Shown piece by piece: positions 43,790 to 52,620 of a stretch of DNA of 64,000 nt; the stretch's first letter is position 1; each line of letters starts with the position of its first letter. Origin of the DNA: Candidatus Sulfidibacterium hydrothermale (lineage in GTDB: Bacteria > Bacteroidota > Bacteroidia > Bacteroidales > F082). A program made the translations under genes and the position numbers. Under the pieces are notes generated by a model, which searched no databases, was not told where the DNA came from, and saw only the letters and a program-made list of their open reading frames with translations. The DNA is taken from the NCBI RefSeq assembly GCF_020149915.1, contig NZ_CP083760.1:1426001-1490000 (forward strand). Reading direction: 5' to 3'.

Positions 43790-43827
43790 TTTTTTATCCG
43801 GAATTCTGAAAAATCCGGATAAAAAAA
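43790..43827. repeat. long perfect palindrome after the 43171 gene
   Basis: T6-ATCCGGA, an 11-base loop, then TCCGGAT-A7: a 13-bp perfect stem in which T-rich and A-rich arms flank a GC core. It resembles a terminator, but the 3' side is A-rich in both orientations. Its position between two plus-strand genes fits an mRNA 3'-end structure. Confidence 0.5.
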
Positions 43828-43926
43828 TACCTTTCCAGCTCCTTGGTTTTTAACGTTTATTCCGATTCCCTTACCGGGAATTTTCCGTAATTTTACCCCA
43901 AAATATAAATTAAAAAAAGTAAAACA

Positions 43927-45348
43927 ATGTTTGACAAATCAGTTTATACCCGCAGACGTGAGCAATTAAAAAAAGAACTTCAATCGGGCGTGGCACTCTT
44001 CCTCGGTAATGTGGATGCCGCGTTTAATTATCCTGCCAACCAGTATCATTTCAGGCAGGACAGTAATTTTTCCTATTTCTTTGGACTGGATAATCCCGGC
44101 TTTGCCGGCGTAGTCGATGTAGACAACAATAACGATTATATTTTCGGTAATGATGTAGATATTGATGATATTATCTGGATGGGAAAACAACCGTTGGTGA
44201 AAGACCTTGCCGCACAGGTTGGCGTGGAGCAGAGTTTCCCTTATTCCGAACTGGCCGGATGGATTTCCAAAGCGTTAAAAGAAGGACGAAAAGTCCATTT
44301 TCTGCCGCCTTATCGCGGAGAGACAATCATTGAATTATCGGCTTTGTTGGGAATTCCCAACGCCGAAGTAAAAGCTGCGGCTTCTGTTGAATTAATAAAA
44401 ACTGTGGTGAAACTTCGCGAAATAAAAGACGATTTGGAAATTGCTGAAATCGAAAAAGCGTTGCTTACGGCTTATTACATGCATACCACCGCCATGAAAA
44501 TGGCCATGCCCGGAATGGTGGAACAGGATATTGCCGGAACCATCGAAGGAATTTCACTTGCCATGACCGGTCCGGTTTCTTTCCCGATTATTCTGAGTGT
44601 GGATGGTCAGACACTACATAATCACAGTCATCATAATACTTTGAAAGAAGGCCGGATGATGGTGACGGATGCCGGTTCTGAAACCGCTTTGCATTATGCC
44701 AGCGATATTACCCGTACCGTTCCTGTGGGCGGAAAATTCAATACCCGGCAGGCCGAAATTTATCAAATTGTTCTCGATGCCAACCTGAATGCCATTGATG
44801 CCATAAAACCCGGTGTGCCTTATCGCGATATCCATTTTTTGGCTGCCCGCACGATCGTGGACGGACTGAAAGCAGCCGGATTGATGAAAGGAGATACGGA
44901 AGCTGCGGTACAGGCGGGTGCTCATACGCTTTTCATGCCACACGGACTGGGGCATATGATGGGATTGGATGTGCATGACATGGAAGGCCTTGGCGAAGAT
45001 TATGTGGGATATGATGATACGATCCGGCGCTCTACAGAGTTCGGAACAGCTTACCTGCGCCTGGCCAAAGCCCTGAAGCCGGGATTCGTTCTCACCGTAG
45101 AACCGGGAATTTACTTTATTCCCGATTTGATTGATAAATTCAGGACCGAAGGGAAATTCCTTGATTTTGTCAATTACGATAAACTGGAATCGTACAAAGA
45201 TTTTGGTGGTATCCGCATTGAAGACGATGTGCTGGTTACCGACGAAGGAAAACGTGTTCTCGGAAAACCCATTCCGAAAACCATTGCCGACGTGGAAAAG
45301 ACCATGGCTGAACCACGCGAATGGCTTAAACGCGAAGGATTTATATAA
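43927..45348 (+). CDS. aminopeptidase P family metallopeptidase (Xaa-Pro)
   Basis: Cytosolic dinuclear-metal peptidase of 473 residues that removes N-terminal residues before proline. The N-terminal creatinase-like domain includes ALFLGNVDA and SNFSYFFGLDNPGF. The pita-bread catalytic domain has all metal ligands: VTDAGSE and YASDITRTVP (two Asp), HGLGHMMGLDVHD (His), TVEPGIYF (Glu) and GGIRIEDD (Glu). The size agrees with class II aminopeptidase P. A near-consensus box (TAATTTTA at 43888-43895) lies upstream. The 3' side is followed by a GC-rich palindromic element. Confidence 0.93.
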   Translation: MFDKSVYTRRREQLKKELQSGVALFLGNVDAAFNYPANQYHFRQDSNFSYFFGLDNPGFAGVVDVDNNNDYIFGNDVDIDDIIWMGKQPLVKDLAAQVGVEQSFPYSELAGWISKALKEGRKVHFLPPYRGETIIELSALLGIPNAEVKAAASVELIKTVVKLREIKDDLEIAEIEKALLTAYYMHTTAMKMAMPGMVEQDIAGTIEGISLAMTGPVSFPIILSVDGQTLHNHSHHNTLKEGRMMVTDAGSETALHYASDITRTVPVGGKFNTRQAEIYQIVLDANLNAIDAIKPGVPYRDIHFLAARTIVDGLKAAGLMKGDTEAAVQAGAHTLFMPHGLGHMMGLDVHDMEGLGEDYVGYDDTIRRSTEFGTAYLRLAKALKPGFVLTVEPGIYFIPDLIDKFRTEGKFLDFVNYDKLESYKDFGGIRIEDDVLVTDEGKRVLGKPIPKTIADVEKTMAEPREWLKREGFI

Positions 45349-45359
45349 GATGATTTTTT

Positions 45360-45570
45360 AGGGCGCCTTTTAGGCCTGCCCGACTGCGTCGTTCAGGCGG
45401 GCTGTCCGTTTTAGTGGCGGCGGGGCAAACGGTGTTTCGCTACGGCGGCATACGAGCTTCCATAGGTCGCTGTATGCCTGCCCGCTCGAAATCCCCTCGC
45501 GGGCCTGCTGCACATCCGTTGGCACCGCCGCCAGCTGTCACTGCCATCCCGGGCGCTTTTCGTTGTGCCA
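45360..45570. repeat. GC-rich palindromic element
   Basis: About 210 bases far richer in G+C than the surrounding DNA, between the convergent aminopeptidase and acyl-CoA ligase genes. It contains nested inverted repeats: a copy of the 31-base palindromic motif at 45373-45403, outer arms TGGCGGCGG and CCGCCGCCA about 110 bases apart, and inner arms GGCATAC (45447-45453) and GTATGCC (45472-45478). Reading frames across it are artefacts. It looks like a REP/BIME-type mobile intergenic element. Confidence 0.6.
45373..45403. repeat. 31-base palindromic motif, copy 1
   Basis: Begins GGCCTGCCCGACTGCG and ends CAGGCGGGCT; the two ends form an imperfect palindrome. The same 31 bases recur at 56497-56527 with two substitutions, 11 kb away in an unrelated intergenic region. 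Confidence 0.75.
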
Positions 45571-45580
45571 GGATTTTCTG

Positions 45581-47266
45581 TTATCCTGTTGCATTTTCTC
45601 TTTTCCGGCGTTCTTCGTCGCGAAGAATCCGGCGCAACAATTTTACGCCTTGTTTGGGCAATTCTTTTCTGAATTCTACATAAGCCGGCACTTTGTGCGA
45701 CGAAAGATTGTTTTTGGCCCACCGGATGATTTCATCCGTCGTTATTTTGTCCCGGAACTCGGGCTTTAATACAATAAAGCTTTTAATCACTTCTCCTTTC
45801 CGGCTGTCCGGTACAGGAATTACCGCGTTTTCCAACACTGCCGGATGTTGGTTGATCAGCGCTTCAACTTCTTCAGGAAAAACAGAAAATCCGGAAACTT
45901 TGATCATCTCTTTGTACCGGCCCAGCCAGTACAGGTAGCCGTCTTCGTCAAATTTACCCACATCGCCGGTGTACACCCAGCCATCTATCAATGTTTCGGC
46001 TGTTTTTTCCGGATTGTTCCAGTATCCTTTCATACATCCCGGGTTGCGTAACACAATTTCACCTTCTTCACCAATGGGAAGTTCTTTGGTCTTATCGTTA
46101 AAATCCACAATTTTAAATTCTTCGTCAAAGCTGGGAATTCCCATGCTGCCATATTTAATTTTGTGTCTTGGGCAAAAAGTATCCAGCGTGTGCGTTTCGC
46201 TCAATCCGTAAGCGCCTTCCAGCAAAGGACAGCCTCCGGTAAATGTTTCCCATTGTTTGGCAATTTTTTCATCTAAAGCAACGACAAACGAGGTGGTTAA
46301 ATTCAGTTTCAGGCTGCTGAAATTGTATTGTGAAGCCTCCGGGTGTTTCATGATAGCCAGATTCATGGGAACCATGCTGTACCATTCGGTTACGCGGTAG
46401 GTATCTATAGCCTGCATTACGGCCAGCGGGTCAAACTGGGTAAGCATGATGTTGGTTGCTCCCCGCAATACCGGTCCAATGAGAAAAAGCATTCCTGCGA
46501 TATTGAAAAACGGCATGGTGGTCAGTACCCGGCTGTCTTTTCCGATATGCATAATGGTATCGGCTGCCGAAGGTTTGTACAAATGGGCAAAATGGCTGAG
46601 CATGGCGCCTTTGGGCAATCCGGATGTTCCGCCGGTATACTCAAATAAGGCAATGTCCTGATCTAAATCAATGGTGATTTCCGGAAGTTCTTCCTTCATC
46701 GGTGTTTGCATGATTGCCATAAAATCATCGGTATGCGGATCGGTTTGTTTGGGAACTTTCAAACTGTTGTGTAAAGTTAGGGTAGGAGATGGGGGCAGAT
46801 AATCCTGAAAGCTGGTACTGACTATCGATAACAATGTGGGCATCTCTTCGCGCACGTGGTTTACAATGGGCATAAACTGGTCCAGTGCCACCAAACATTT
46901 CATTCCGGCATTATTAACTTCGTATTTGAGTTCCATCTCTTTGAACAGGGGCGAACACGGACAAACAATTCCCCCCATCTTCAGGATGCCAAAATGCGCA
47001 ATGGCATATTGTGGACTGTTCCCAAGAAATAAACCTACACGATCTCCTTTTTCAAGGCCGAGTTGTTGTAAATATTGAGCAAATTTATCAGACGATTCAT
47101 CCAGCTCGCGGTAGCTGATTTCACGGCCGTAATAGATAATGGCCGGTTTTTCTGGTGTGCGGCGGGCATGAATCTTCAAATACTCAAAAACAGGTTTTTT
47201 GCCTTCGGAAAGAACAACTTCTTTTGGGATGTCGGAAGGCCAGTGTTTCATCCAGATTTTTTCCAT
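45581..47266 (-). CDS. AMP-forming acyl-CoA ligase
   Basis: Activates a carboxylic acid, probably a fatty acid, to its CoA thioester through an acyl-adenylate. The 561-residue ANL enzyme shows FEYTGGTSGLPKGAML (P-loop), GLSETHT, YTGDVGKFDEDGYL, GRYKEMIKVSGFSVFPEEVE and the C-terminal PKQGVKLLRR with the catalytic lysine. No signal peptide or membrane segment is present, so it is cytosolic. Its substrate is unknown; no other fatty-acid gene is nearby. A -7 box lies about 86 bases upstream, and a GC-rich palindromic element follows its stop. Confidence 0.9.
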   Translation of the reverse strand: MEKIWMKHWPSDIPKEVVLSEGKKPVFEYLKIHARRTPEKPAIIYYGREISYRELDESSDKFAQYLQQLGLEKGDRVGLFLGNSPQYAIAHFGILKMGGIVCPCSPLFKEMELKYEVNNAGMKCLVALDQFMPIVNHVREEMPTLLSIVSTSFQDYLPPSPTLTLHNSLKVPKQTDPHTDDFMAIMQTPMKEELPEITIDLDQDIALFEYTGGTSGLPKGAMLSHFAHLYKPSAADTIMHIGKDSRVLTTMPFFNIAGMLFLIGPVLRGATNIMLTQFDPLAVMQAIDTYRVTEWYSMVPMNLAIMKHPEASQYNFSSLKLNLTTSFVVALDEKIAKQWETFTGGCPLLEGAYGLSETHTLDTFCPRHKIKYGSMGIPSFDEEFKIVDFNDKTKELPIGEEGEIVLRNPGCMKGYWNNPEKTAETLIDGWVYTGDVGKFDEDGYLYWLGRYKEMIKVSGFSVFPEEVEALINQHPAVLENAVIPVPDSRKGEVIKSFIVLKPEFRDKITTDEIIRWAKNNLSSHKVPAYVEFRKELPKQGVKLLRRILRDEERRKRENATG

Positions 47267-47352
47267 ACTTTTTTGGGTTTGATTTCCAAAGACCGCTTTG
47301 TCCGAAAGACGGAAATACGAATGCCGTTCCCTGGAAAAGGTTCTTAAACAGA

Positions 47353-47360
47353 CAAATATA
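47353..47360 (-). promoter_or_regulatory. -7 box of the acyl-CoA ligase
   Basis: TATATTTG on the minus strand, 86 bases upstream of the ligase ATG. Confidence 0.4.
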
Positions 47361-47500
47361 CATCTTCATCCGGATAAAACCGAATTTTTTGTGAAAAAAT
47401 AACATGGACCATAAAAAATTTTGTGTTTGTAACCCCAATGATTAGCGTTCTGGGTTTTGCGTTTAGGCGTCTGGGATTTTTCCTGGGATTTGTTTTTTGC

Positions 47501-47650
47501 TTTTTGGGATTTCCAGCTTGGTCATTGGGAAACGATGAACGATAAATGTTGAGTGATGAATAGTGATTGGTGAATAATGAATGGTGATTGTTGATTTTCA
47601 GTATTTTAACCATGCTTTCACTGTCATCCTGAACGAAGTGAAGGATCTCA
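47501..47650. repeat. interspersed repeat unit, copy 1
   Basis: About 150 bases: a T-rich head ending GGGATTTCCAGCTTGG, a middle of degenerate TGA-rich words, and an end CCTGAACGAAGTGAAGGATC. The end segment pairs imperfectly with 47674-47700 to form a hairpin of about 27 bp. A head-only copy lies at 47763-47800. Confidence 0.75.
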
Positions 47651-47919
47651 AAAGTAATTACAGTTGTTAAAAAAGATGTTTCACTACGTTCAACATGACA
47701 AAACAGTTAGTTTTGGCGTTTTGTATTTGGCGCTTGTGATTTTTTTGTGATTTGCTTTTTTGCTTTTTGGGATTTCCAGCTTGGTCATTGGTCATTCGGA
47801 ATGATGAACGATAAGTGTAGAACGATAAATGATGAATGATAAACGGGATGAGATTTGTTACATTTCCTTGGAGCTCCTTTGTGATGTCCTTTGTGAGACT
47901 TTGTGGTAAAAAGAATCAC

Positions 47920-48050
47920 TGGTCATTCGGAATGATGAACGATAAATGTTGAGTGATGAATAGTGATTGGTGAATAATGAATGGTGATTGTTGATTTTCA
48001 GTATCTTAACCATACTTTCGCTGTCGTCCTGAACGAAGTGAAGGATCTCT
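47920..48050. repeat. interspersed repeat unit, copy 2
   Basis: Lacks the T-rich head but matches copy 1 almost base for base from the TGA-rich middle to the CCTGAACGAAGTGAAGGATC end, with a few substitutions. Confidence 0.75.
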
Positions 48051-48133
48051 TGGGATGGAAGGATATGAGGATGGAAGATGTTTGAAGTTAAAAGTACTTA
48101 AAGTTAATAGATTCGTATCTCGGGTTTATAACT

Positions 48134-48274
48134 AATCCCGAAGGGATTAAACCAAAATAACCCTGTACGAAGTGCAGGGAAATAAACCCATCAGAGAATC
48201 ATAACCCCGAAGGGGTTGAACACTGGCCTCTGAATAAATTCAGCGTCAATGGTAATAAGTCGTCCCTACGGGAC
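48134..48274. repeat. cluster of small GC hairpins
   Basis: Four compact hairpins in 140 bases: AATCCC-GAA-GGGATT (48134-48148), CCCTG-TACGAAGTG-CAGGG (48161-48179), AACCCC-GAA-GGGGTT (48203-48217) and GTCCC-TAC-GGGAC (48262-48274). They share the CCCxxxGGG plan with three-base loops. I believe similar motifs recur between genes in other Bacteroidota, but I cannot verify this here. Confidence 0.65.
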
Positions 48275-48340
48275 TCCAATGCATCACATCTTATCGGTGC
48301 TTCGCGTTTAGGGTTTGGGATTTTTTGTCATTTGGTTTTT

Positions 48341-48492
48341 TGCCTTTTGGGATTTCCAGCTTGGTCATTGGGAAACGATGAACGATAAATGTTGAGTGAT
48401 GAATAGTGATTGGTGAATAATGAATGGTGATTATTGATTTTCAGTATCTTAACTATACTTTCGCTGTCGTCCTGAACGAAGTGAAGGATCTC
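48341..48492. repeat. interspersed repeat unit, copy 3
   Basis: Full copy including the T-rich head, very similar to copy 1; its end pairs imperfectly with a sequence near 48520-48545 (CTTCGCTACGCTCAGAAGGA). A further head-only copy lies at 48572-48606. Confidence 0.75.
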
Positions 48493-48806
48493 AAAAAACT
48501 GGCAGTAGTTAAAATAGATTCTTCGCTACGCTCAGAAGGACAAAAAAGCTGATTATTACTATTTTATTTGTTTTGTCATTTGGTTTTTTGCTTTTTGGGA
48601 TTTCCCACTTTAGGCACTTTAAACTTTAGGCATTTGAAGTACTTAAAGTGTGAAGTTTGGAGTACTTAAAATAGTTGCTTCACTGTGTTCCGCAGGACAA
48701 ATCAACTAATCTTCAACATCCTCCCATCCAAAATCAAACATCTCCATATTCCTTCATCGTCCGAGCGGAATCCCCCCGAAAAGGGCATCTGGTTTTTGCA
48801 CGAAAA

Positions 48807-49208
48807 CTATAACCGGTTTACCAGTTTCAGCAGGTTTTCAATGTCGGCATCAAATGTTTTGGCCAGTTCGGGCGGAAACTTCCCAAACCCGCTCATCCGT
48901 TTGGAAAAAGAGTCGTTTAATATTTCCCATGCCTTTGATTTCCGGGCATTCAGAAAATGACTTTCTACCAGTTCCTGTGGCGGAAGCTGGTATTTATCGG
49001 CCAGGCGGGCAATTTCTGCTTCCAGTGCATCCAGCACTTTCATGACTGATTCTTTTTTTGCCTCATCCAGGTCTTTGTCTACTTTTTGCATCCGCAGTTT
49101 TTTTTCGGATAACAATGTTTCCCGGATTTCTTCGGTCATTTTCTCCAATAAAAAAAGGGTAGAAGAGAAAGACCTCCGGTGATTGGCTGGCAAATCAATT
49201 TTGTCCAT
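48807..49208 (-). CDS. small helical protein of unknown function
   Basis: Protein of 133 residues, not recognised. It is rich in Lys, Glu and Leu, and appears entirely helical, with a possible coiled coil (TEEIRETLLSEKKLRMQKVDK to DEAKKESVMKVLDALEAEIARL). No signal or membrane segment. The ATG at 49208 overlaps the end of the S9 peptidase gene by 14 bases in another frame, so it is probably its operon partner; the frame is open to 49253. The real extent of the N-terminus is uncertain. Confidence 0.6.
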   Translation of the reverse strand: MDKIDLPANHRRSFSSTLFLLEKMTEEIRETLLSEKKLRMQKVDKDLDEAKKESVMKVLDALEAEIARLADKYQLPPQELVESHFLNARKSKAWEILNDSFSKRMSGFGKFPPELAKTFDADIENLLKLVNRL

Positions 49209-51999
49209 CTTTTTTCCTTTCTGTTTCAAAACCAAAATCGTGGCCTTTTTCAATTGCCGGAATTCCCTGTTTCATCCATTTAGGCTCGGGCGCACCTTTC
49301 AGGTAATAATCAAAAAACTGCTGAAAGCGGCGGGTCAGGTCTTTTTCGTCTGCACGGCGACTCAGATTGTGTGGCTGTCCGTTGTACACCAACATCCAAA
49401 CCGGCTTGTTAAGCCGGCGCATGGCATTAAAAAGTTCGATGCCCTGATACCACGGCACGGCATTGTCTTTGTCGTTGTGCATAATGAGTAACGGCGTGTG
49501 AATACGCGGAACGAAAAACAGTGGTGAATTTTGCATATACAGCGGCAGTTTGTCCCATAGCGTTCCTCCGATACGGCTTTGGGTATGCTCGTACTGGAAC
49601 TCACGGCTCATTCCTGATCCCCAGCGGATTCCGCCATAAGCTGAGGTCATGTTGCTGACGGGGGCTCCGGCTTCAGCACAACGGAATAAATCGGTTTGGG
49701 TAATGATATAAGCCGACTGGTAGCCGCCCCAGCTTTGTCCTTGCATTCCAATATGGTTTCTGTCAATGAACGGATAACGGCTGATCATGGCTTCTGTTCC
49801 GCTGACCACACAATTGTATGCACTGGCTCCCGGCCAGCCTACACGGTATTTAATGTCAGGAATGAAAATGACATACCCGTTGCTGGTGTAATAGCTAAAG
49901 TTGATCACCGAACGGATAGGACGGGGAGCATAGTAACGATGCAGCCGGTTGGAATACCGTTCGTAGAAGTAAACAATCATGGGGTATTTTTTCGCCGGGT
50001 CAAAGTTTCCGGGAGTGTATAAAAGTCCCTGCATGGTGTCGCCGTTAAAGGTGACCCATTGCACCAGTTTTACATTTCCCCATAAATAGTTTTTTTGTTG
50101 CAGATTGGCATGGGAAATTTGCCGGGCATCTGAAAAATTCAGGTTGCTGACATACAAATCGGGGTAAACCCGAAAGCTCTCTTTTCTCCAGATAATGACA
50201 GGTGCTTTTTTTGCTTTGATGGGGGTGCGGAAAGCATAATCTTCCAGAAGAAGTTTCCGGGGATTCCGATTTTTTATTTGTAGAGAATAAAACCCGGCTT
50301 TTTTGTTTTTCAGTTGAAAAGCGGAAAGCAGCATTTTGTCCGGTAAGGTCTGTGCTTCTTTGTCAAGTTTCACATACCGGAAACGCAAATCTTTTTTACG
50401 GCCCATGCCGGAAGTAAGATTGACCGGTTTTTGTTTTCCAGAAGGATCCAGTGACCACAAATCGTAGCGGTCGTATACCACAAAGCGGTTGTTTTTTGTC
50501 CATCCGGCCATTCCGTAAGGCGGGGCCATGTTTGGAACATCGTTCAATACATCGTAAAAGGCTACCGGAATTGTTTTGGTCAGATTGATGTTTTTTCCGG
50601 TTTTTACCGAATAAGCATACCAAGCGCTGTCCTGTACATTATACCAGGCCACGTATTGCTGATTTGGTGAAAGATAGGCGTTTCCTGACACTTTCCGGAT
50701 GATGCGTTTTCTTTTCCCGGTTTCCCGGTTGATCAGGTAAACATCTTTATACCATTGTCCTGCCCATGAAGTCATCTTCAGATAGGGCCGATTGTCAAAT
50801 CCCAGGCTGAGATTTCCTTTGGCTTTAGGATTGATCCGGACTTCCCGCAGCTGTGGTGTGGCCAATTGAACCAGACGGTTTTCTTTTGGAAAATAAACAG
50901 CGGTATAATTGCGCTTTTTCTCTTTTTTCAGTTCGACTTTTTGTTGCGGTTGTAGCAGGGTGTCATGGTAAGTCCAGATGTCGAGACTCACTTTTTCCAA
51001 AGGTGCCAGCGTGTCTTTCAGCGGAGGTAAAGGTTTGGGAGCTGTCCCAAAATAGAGTTCCGATCCGGCTTTGTTAAAGAAAATCTTTCCGTGTGTACTG
51101 ATGGCCCATCCTTTTCGCAGGTTTTTAAAGTCAGTTCCTGAAACCAGGTTCTTCGTGTTTTTATCCAAATCGACATAATACAATCCGAAAGCTTTGTTGG
51201 GAACAGTGTCTGTTGAAAAAGTAAAAGCAGCCTGTTCTCCTTTTTCGTCCACGGCTACATTTTTTACCACAGCATTTCCGGTGAAAAGGGTATCGGTTTT
51301 TTTTGTTCCGGTGTGAAAAGCCAGAACAATAACCTGGTTTGTGGTGTCCGACGGGCGAACGGAAAACACGCAGCTTTTCCCATTTTGGGAAAATGCAAAG
51401 GTGGTTACATTACGAAAACCGGTGGAATCCATTGTCGCCGTGTTAAATAACAGAAGTACCCCTTTTTCTGTTTTCTCCGATGGCTTTTTCGTTTTCTTTT
51501 TCGGCGTATTGTCTTTTTTTTCTGATTTTTTGGGGTTGCTTTCTTTCATCAGAGCGGCAATCCAGGGAGAAGATTTTTCTGGAATGGCCACTTTCAGTAT
51601 TTGCCCAAATTTTCTCCATTTTCCCGATTCGGTGTAGAAACAGGCCAATGAATCTTTGGGGAGTTTATCCTTTTTTACTTTTTGGCGTTCTAAGTGGAGA
51701 ACCTGGGCAAAAGGAGCCTTAATCGTATAAACCAAAACTTTCCCATCCGGTGTAAAATGGGCCTTTCTTCCACGGGGCAGGGAGTCCAGTTGATGGGTTT
51801 TTACTTTATACAGGTATAACCAACCATCGCCTTCTTGCGGATTGACTTCATAGGATATGTAATTTCCATTATCTGAAATAATGGGATGCTGTAAATCTTT
51901 CCAATGGTCGTAAACAGAGTGATCTAACGGTTTTTTTTGTTGGGCCAGGAGAGTGGCCGCTACGAAAAAGGTGGCGAAAAAAAGAAAGAGCTGTTTCAT
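49195..51999 (-). CDS. S9 family (prolyl oligopeptidase type) serine peptidase, exported
   Basis: Large exported peptidase of 934 residues. A signal peptide (LFLFFATFFVAATLLAQQ) precedes a long beta-propeller region and a C-terminal alpha/beta-hydrolase domain. The catalytic Ser is in GMQGQSWGGYQSA, with Asp in HNDKDNAVPW and His in YNGQPHNLSR, in the usual order. A Lys/Ser-rich stretch (about residues 154-185) interrupts the propeller. It begins 14 bases after the DUF5683 gene in the parAB operon. Family members cleave oligopeptides; the substrate is unknown. Confidence 0.92.
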   Translation of the reverse strand: MKQLFLFFATFFVAATLLAQQKKPLDHSVYDHWKDLQHPIISDNGNYISYEVNPQEGDGWLYLYKVKTHQLDSLPRGRKAHFTPDGKVLVYTIKAPFAQVLHLERQKVKKDKLPKDSLACFYTESGKWRKFGQILKVAIPEKSSPWIAALMKESNPKKSEKKDNTPKKKTKKPSEKTEKGVLLLFNTATMDSTGFRNVTTFAFSQNGKSCVFSVRPSDTTNQVIVLAFHTGTKKTDTLFTGNAVVKNVAVDEKGEQAAFTFSTDTVPNKAFGLYYVDLDKNTKNLVSGTDFKNLRKGWAISTHGKIFFNKAGSELYFGTAPKPLPPLKDTLAPLEKVSLDIWTYHDTLLQPQQKVELKKEKKRNYTAVYFPKENRLVQLATPQLREVRINPKAKGNLSLGFDNRPYLKMTSWAGQWYKDVYLINRETGKRKRIIRKVSGNAYLSPNQQYVAWYNVQDSAWYAYSVKTGKNINLTKTIPVAFYDVLNDVPNMAPPYGMAGWTKNNRFVVYDRYDLWSLDPSGKQKPVNLTSGMGRKKDLRFRYVKLDKEAQTLPDKMLLSAFQLKNKKAGFYSLQIKNRNPRKLLLEDYAFRTPIKAKKAPVIIWRKESFRVYPDLYVSNLNFSDARQISHANLQQKNYLWGNVKLVQWVTFNGDTMQGLLYTPGNFDPAKKYPMIVYFYERYSNRLHRYYAPRPIRSVINFSYYTSNGYVIFIPDIKYRVGWPGASAYNCVVSGTEAMISRYPFIDRNHIGMQGQSWGGYQSAYIITQTDLFRCAEAGAPVSNMTSAYGGIRWGSGMSREFQYEHTQSRIGGTLWDKLPLYMQNSPLFFVPRIHTPLLIMHNDKDNAVPWYQGIELFNAMRRLNKPVWMLVYNGQPHNLSRRADEKDLTRRFQQFFDYYLKGAPEPKWMKQGIPAIEKGHDFGFETERKKDGQN

Positions 52000-52013
52000 A
52001 TGTGGTTATGGGT

Positions 52014-52616
52014 TTAAAATTTCAAACGGAGACAAATGCCCTGCCAGGCCGGTTGATTCCGGACAGGAACAGGGTGATAAACCGGTGAAATATCTAACGA
52101 AAGATCGTCAGAAACATTCCAGTGGGAGAGATGGGCATCTACATTGGCATCAATTAGTTGTAACAAATACCAGGCGCCACCAATGATGTAAGACAATTGC
52201 ATGTTGCGCCGGTAATAGTCACGGATATATTTTAGTGTTTCTTCTGAATATTTTTCAGCCAGCGGATTTTTACAATCAGGATCGGTTACTTTGCAGTTAT
52301 AAGCATCCTTAAAGTCTTGGTAATACTGAGTATTGGTGACCACAAAATAACCGATAACGCCAAAACCGGTATATACAATGGGTAATTTCCAGTATTTATG
52401 GTTGTAAATTTGTCCTAGCCCGGGGACCAAAGCCATCAGGGTTGCTTTTTTTGGATCGCGCGGAAGCGGTTTCTTCTTCTTTTTTCTGTGCGTAGTCGTT
52501 TTTGTGGTTTTGTTTTGATGGGAAGTTTCCTGGGCTGTAACGGACTGTATTCCTCCTGCCCAAAAAAATAGCAGGATGAGAAAAAGGAAGATTGATGGTT
52601 TTTTCAATTCATTCAC
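52014..52616 (-). CDS. DUF5683 protein, GTG start
   Basis: Membrane-associated protein of 200 residues: a signal-anchor-like N-terminus (FLFLILLFFWAGGIQSVTAQ), a basic segment (HRKKKKKPLPRDPKKA), then two hydrophobic helices in the conserved DUF5683 region (ALVPGLGQIYNHKYWKLPIVY). The family is regularly found right after parAB in Bacteroidota, with unknown role. I chose the GTG at 52616, four bases after the parB stop, because the open frame further upstream overlaps parB; a TTG five codons later is possible. Confidence 0.72.
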   Translation of the reverse strand: MNELKKPSIFLFLILLFFWAGGIQSVTAQETSHQNKTTKTTTHRKKKKKPLPRDPKKATLMALVPGLGQIYNHKYWKLPIVYTGFGVIGYFVVTNTQYYQDFKDAYNCKVTDPDCKNPLAEKYSEETLKYIRDYYRRNMQLSYIIGGAWYLLQLIDANVDAHLSHWNVSDDLSLDISPVYHPVPVRNQPAWQGICLRLKF

Positions 52617-52620
52617 CGAA

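Larger units (their letters stand above)
47267..48806. other. 1.5-kb gene-free region of interspersed repeats
   Basis: No gene is supported. The start holds the ligase promoter (47353-47360). The rest is a patchwork of repeated blocks: three nearly full copies of a 130-150-base unit plus two partial heads, inverted-arm hairpins, degenerate direct repeats of the TGAATGATGAA type, and a cluster of small GC hairpins at 48134-48274. Between them lie short sequences with no features. Confidence 0.7.

Noticed and set aside
43790-43827. Intrinsic terminator
   Set aside because: The 3' flank is A-rich on both strands, so the needed U tract is missing; recorded as a palindrome only.
45411-45722. Arg/Ser-rich minus-strand frame at the GC-rich element
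   Set aside because: It spans a palindromic repeat and the 3' end of the ligase gene, with no recognisable domain.
47501-48606. Possible CRISPR array
   Set aside because: The repeated units are 130-150 bases, unevenly spaced and degenerate, and no cas gene is nearby.
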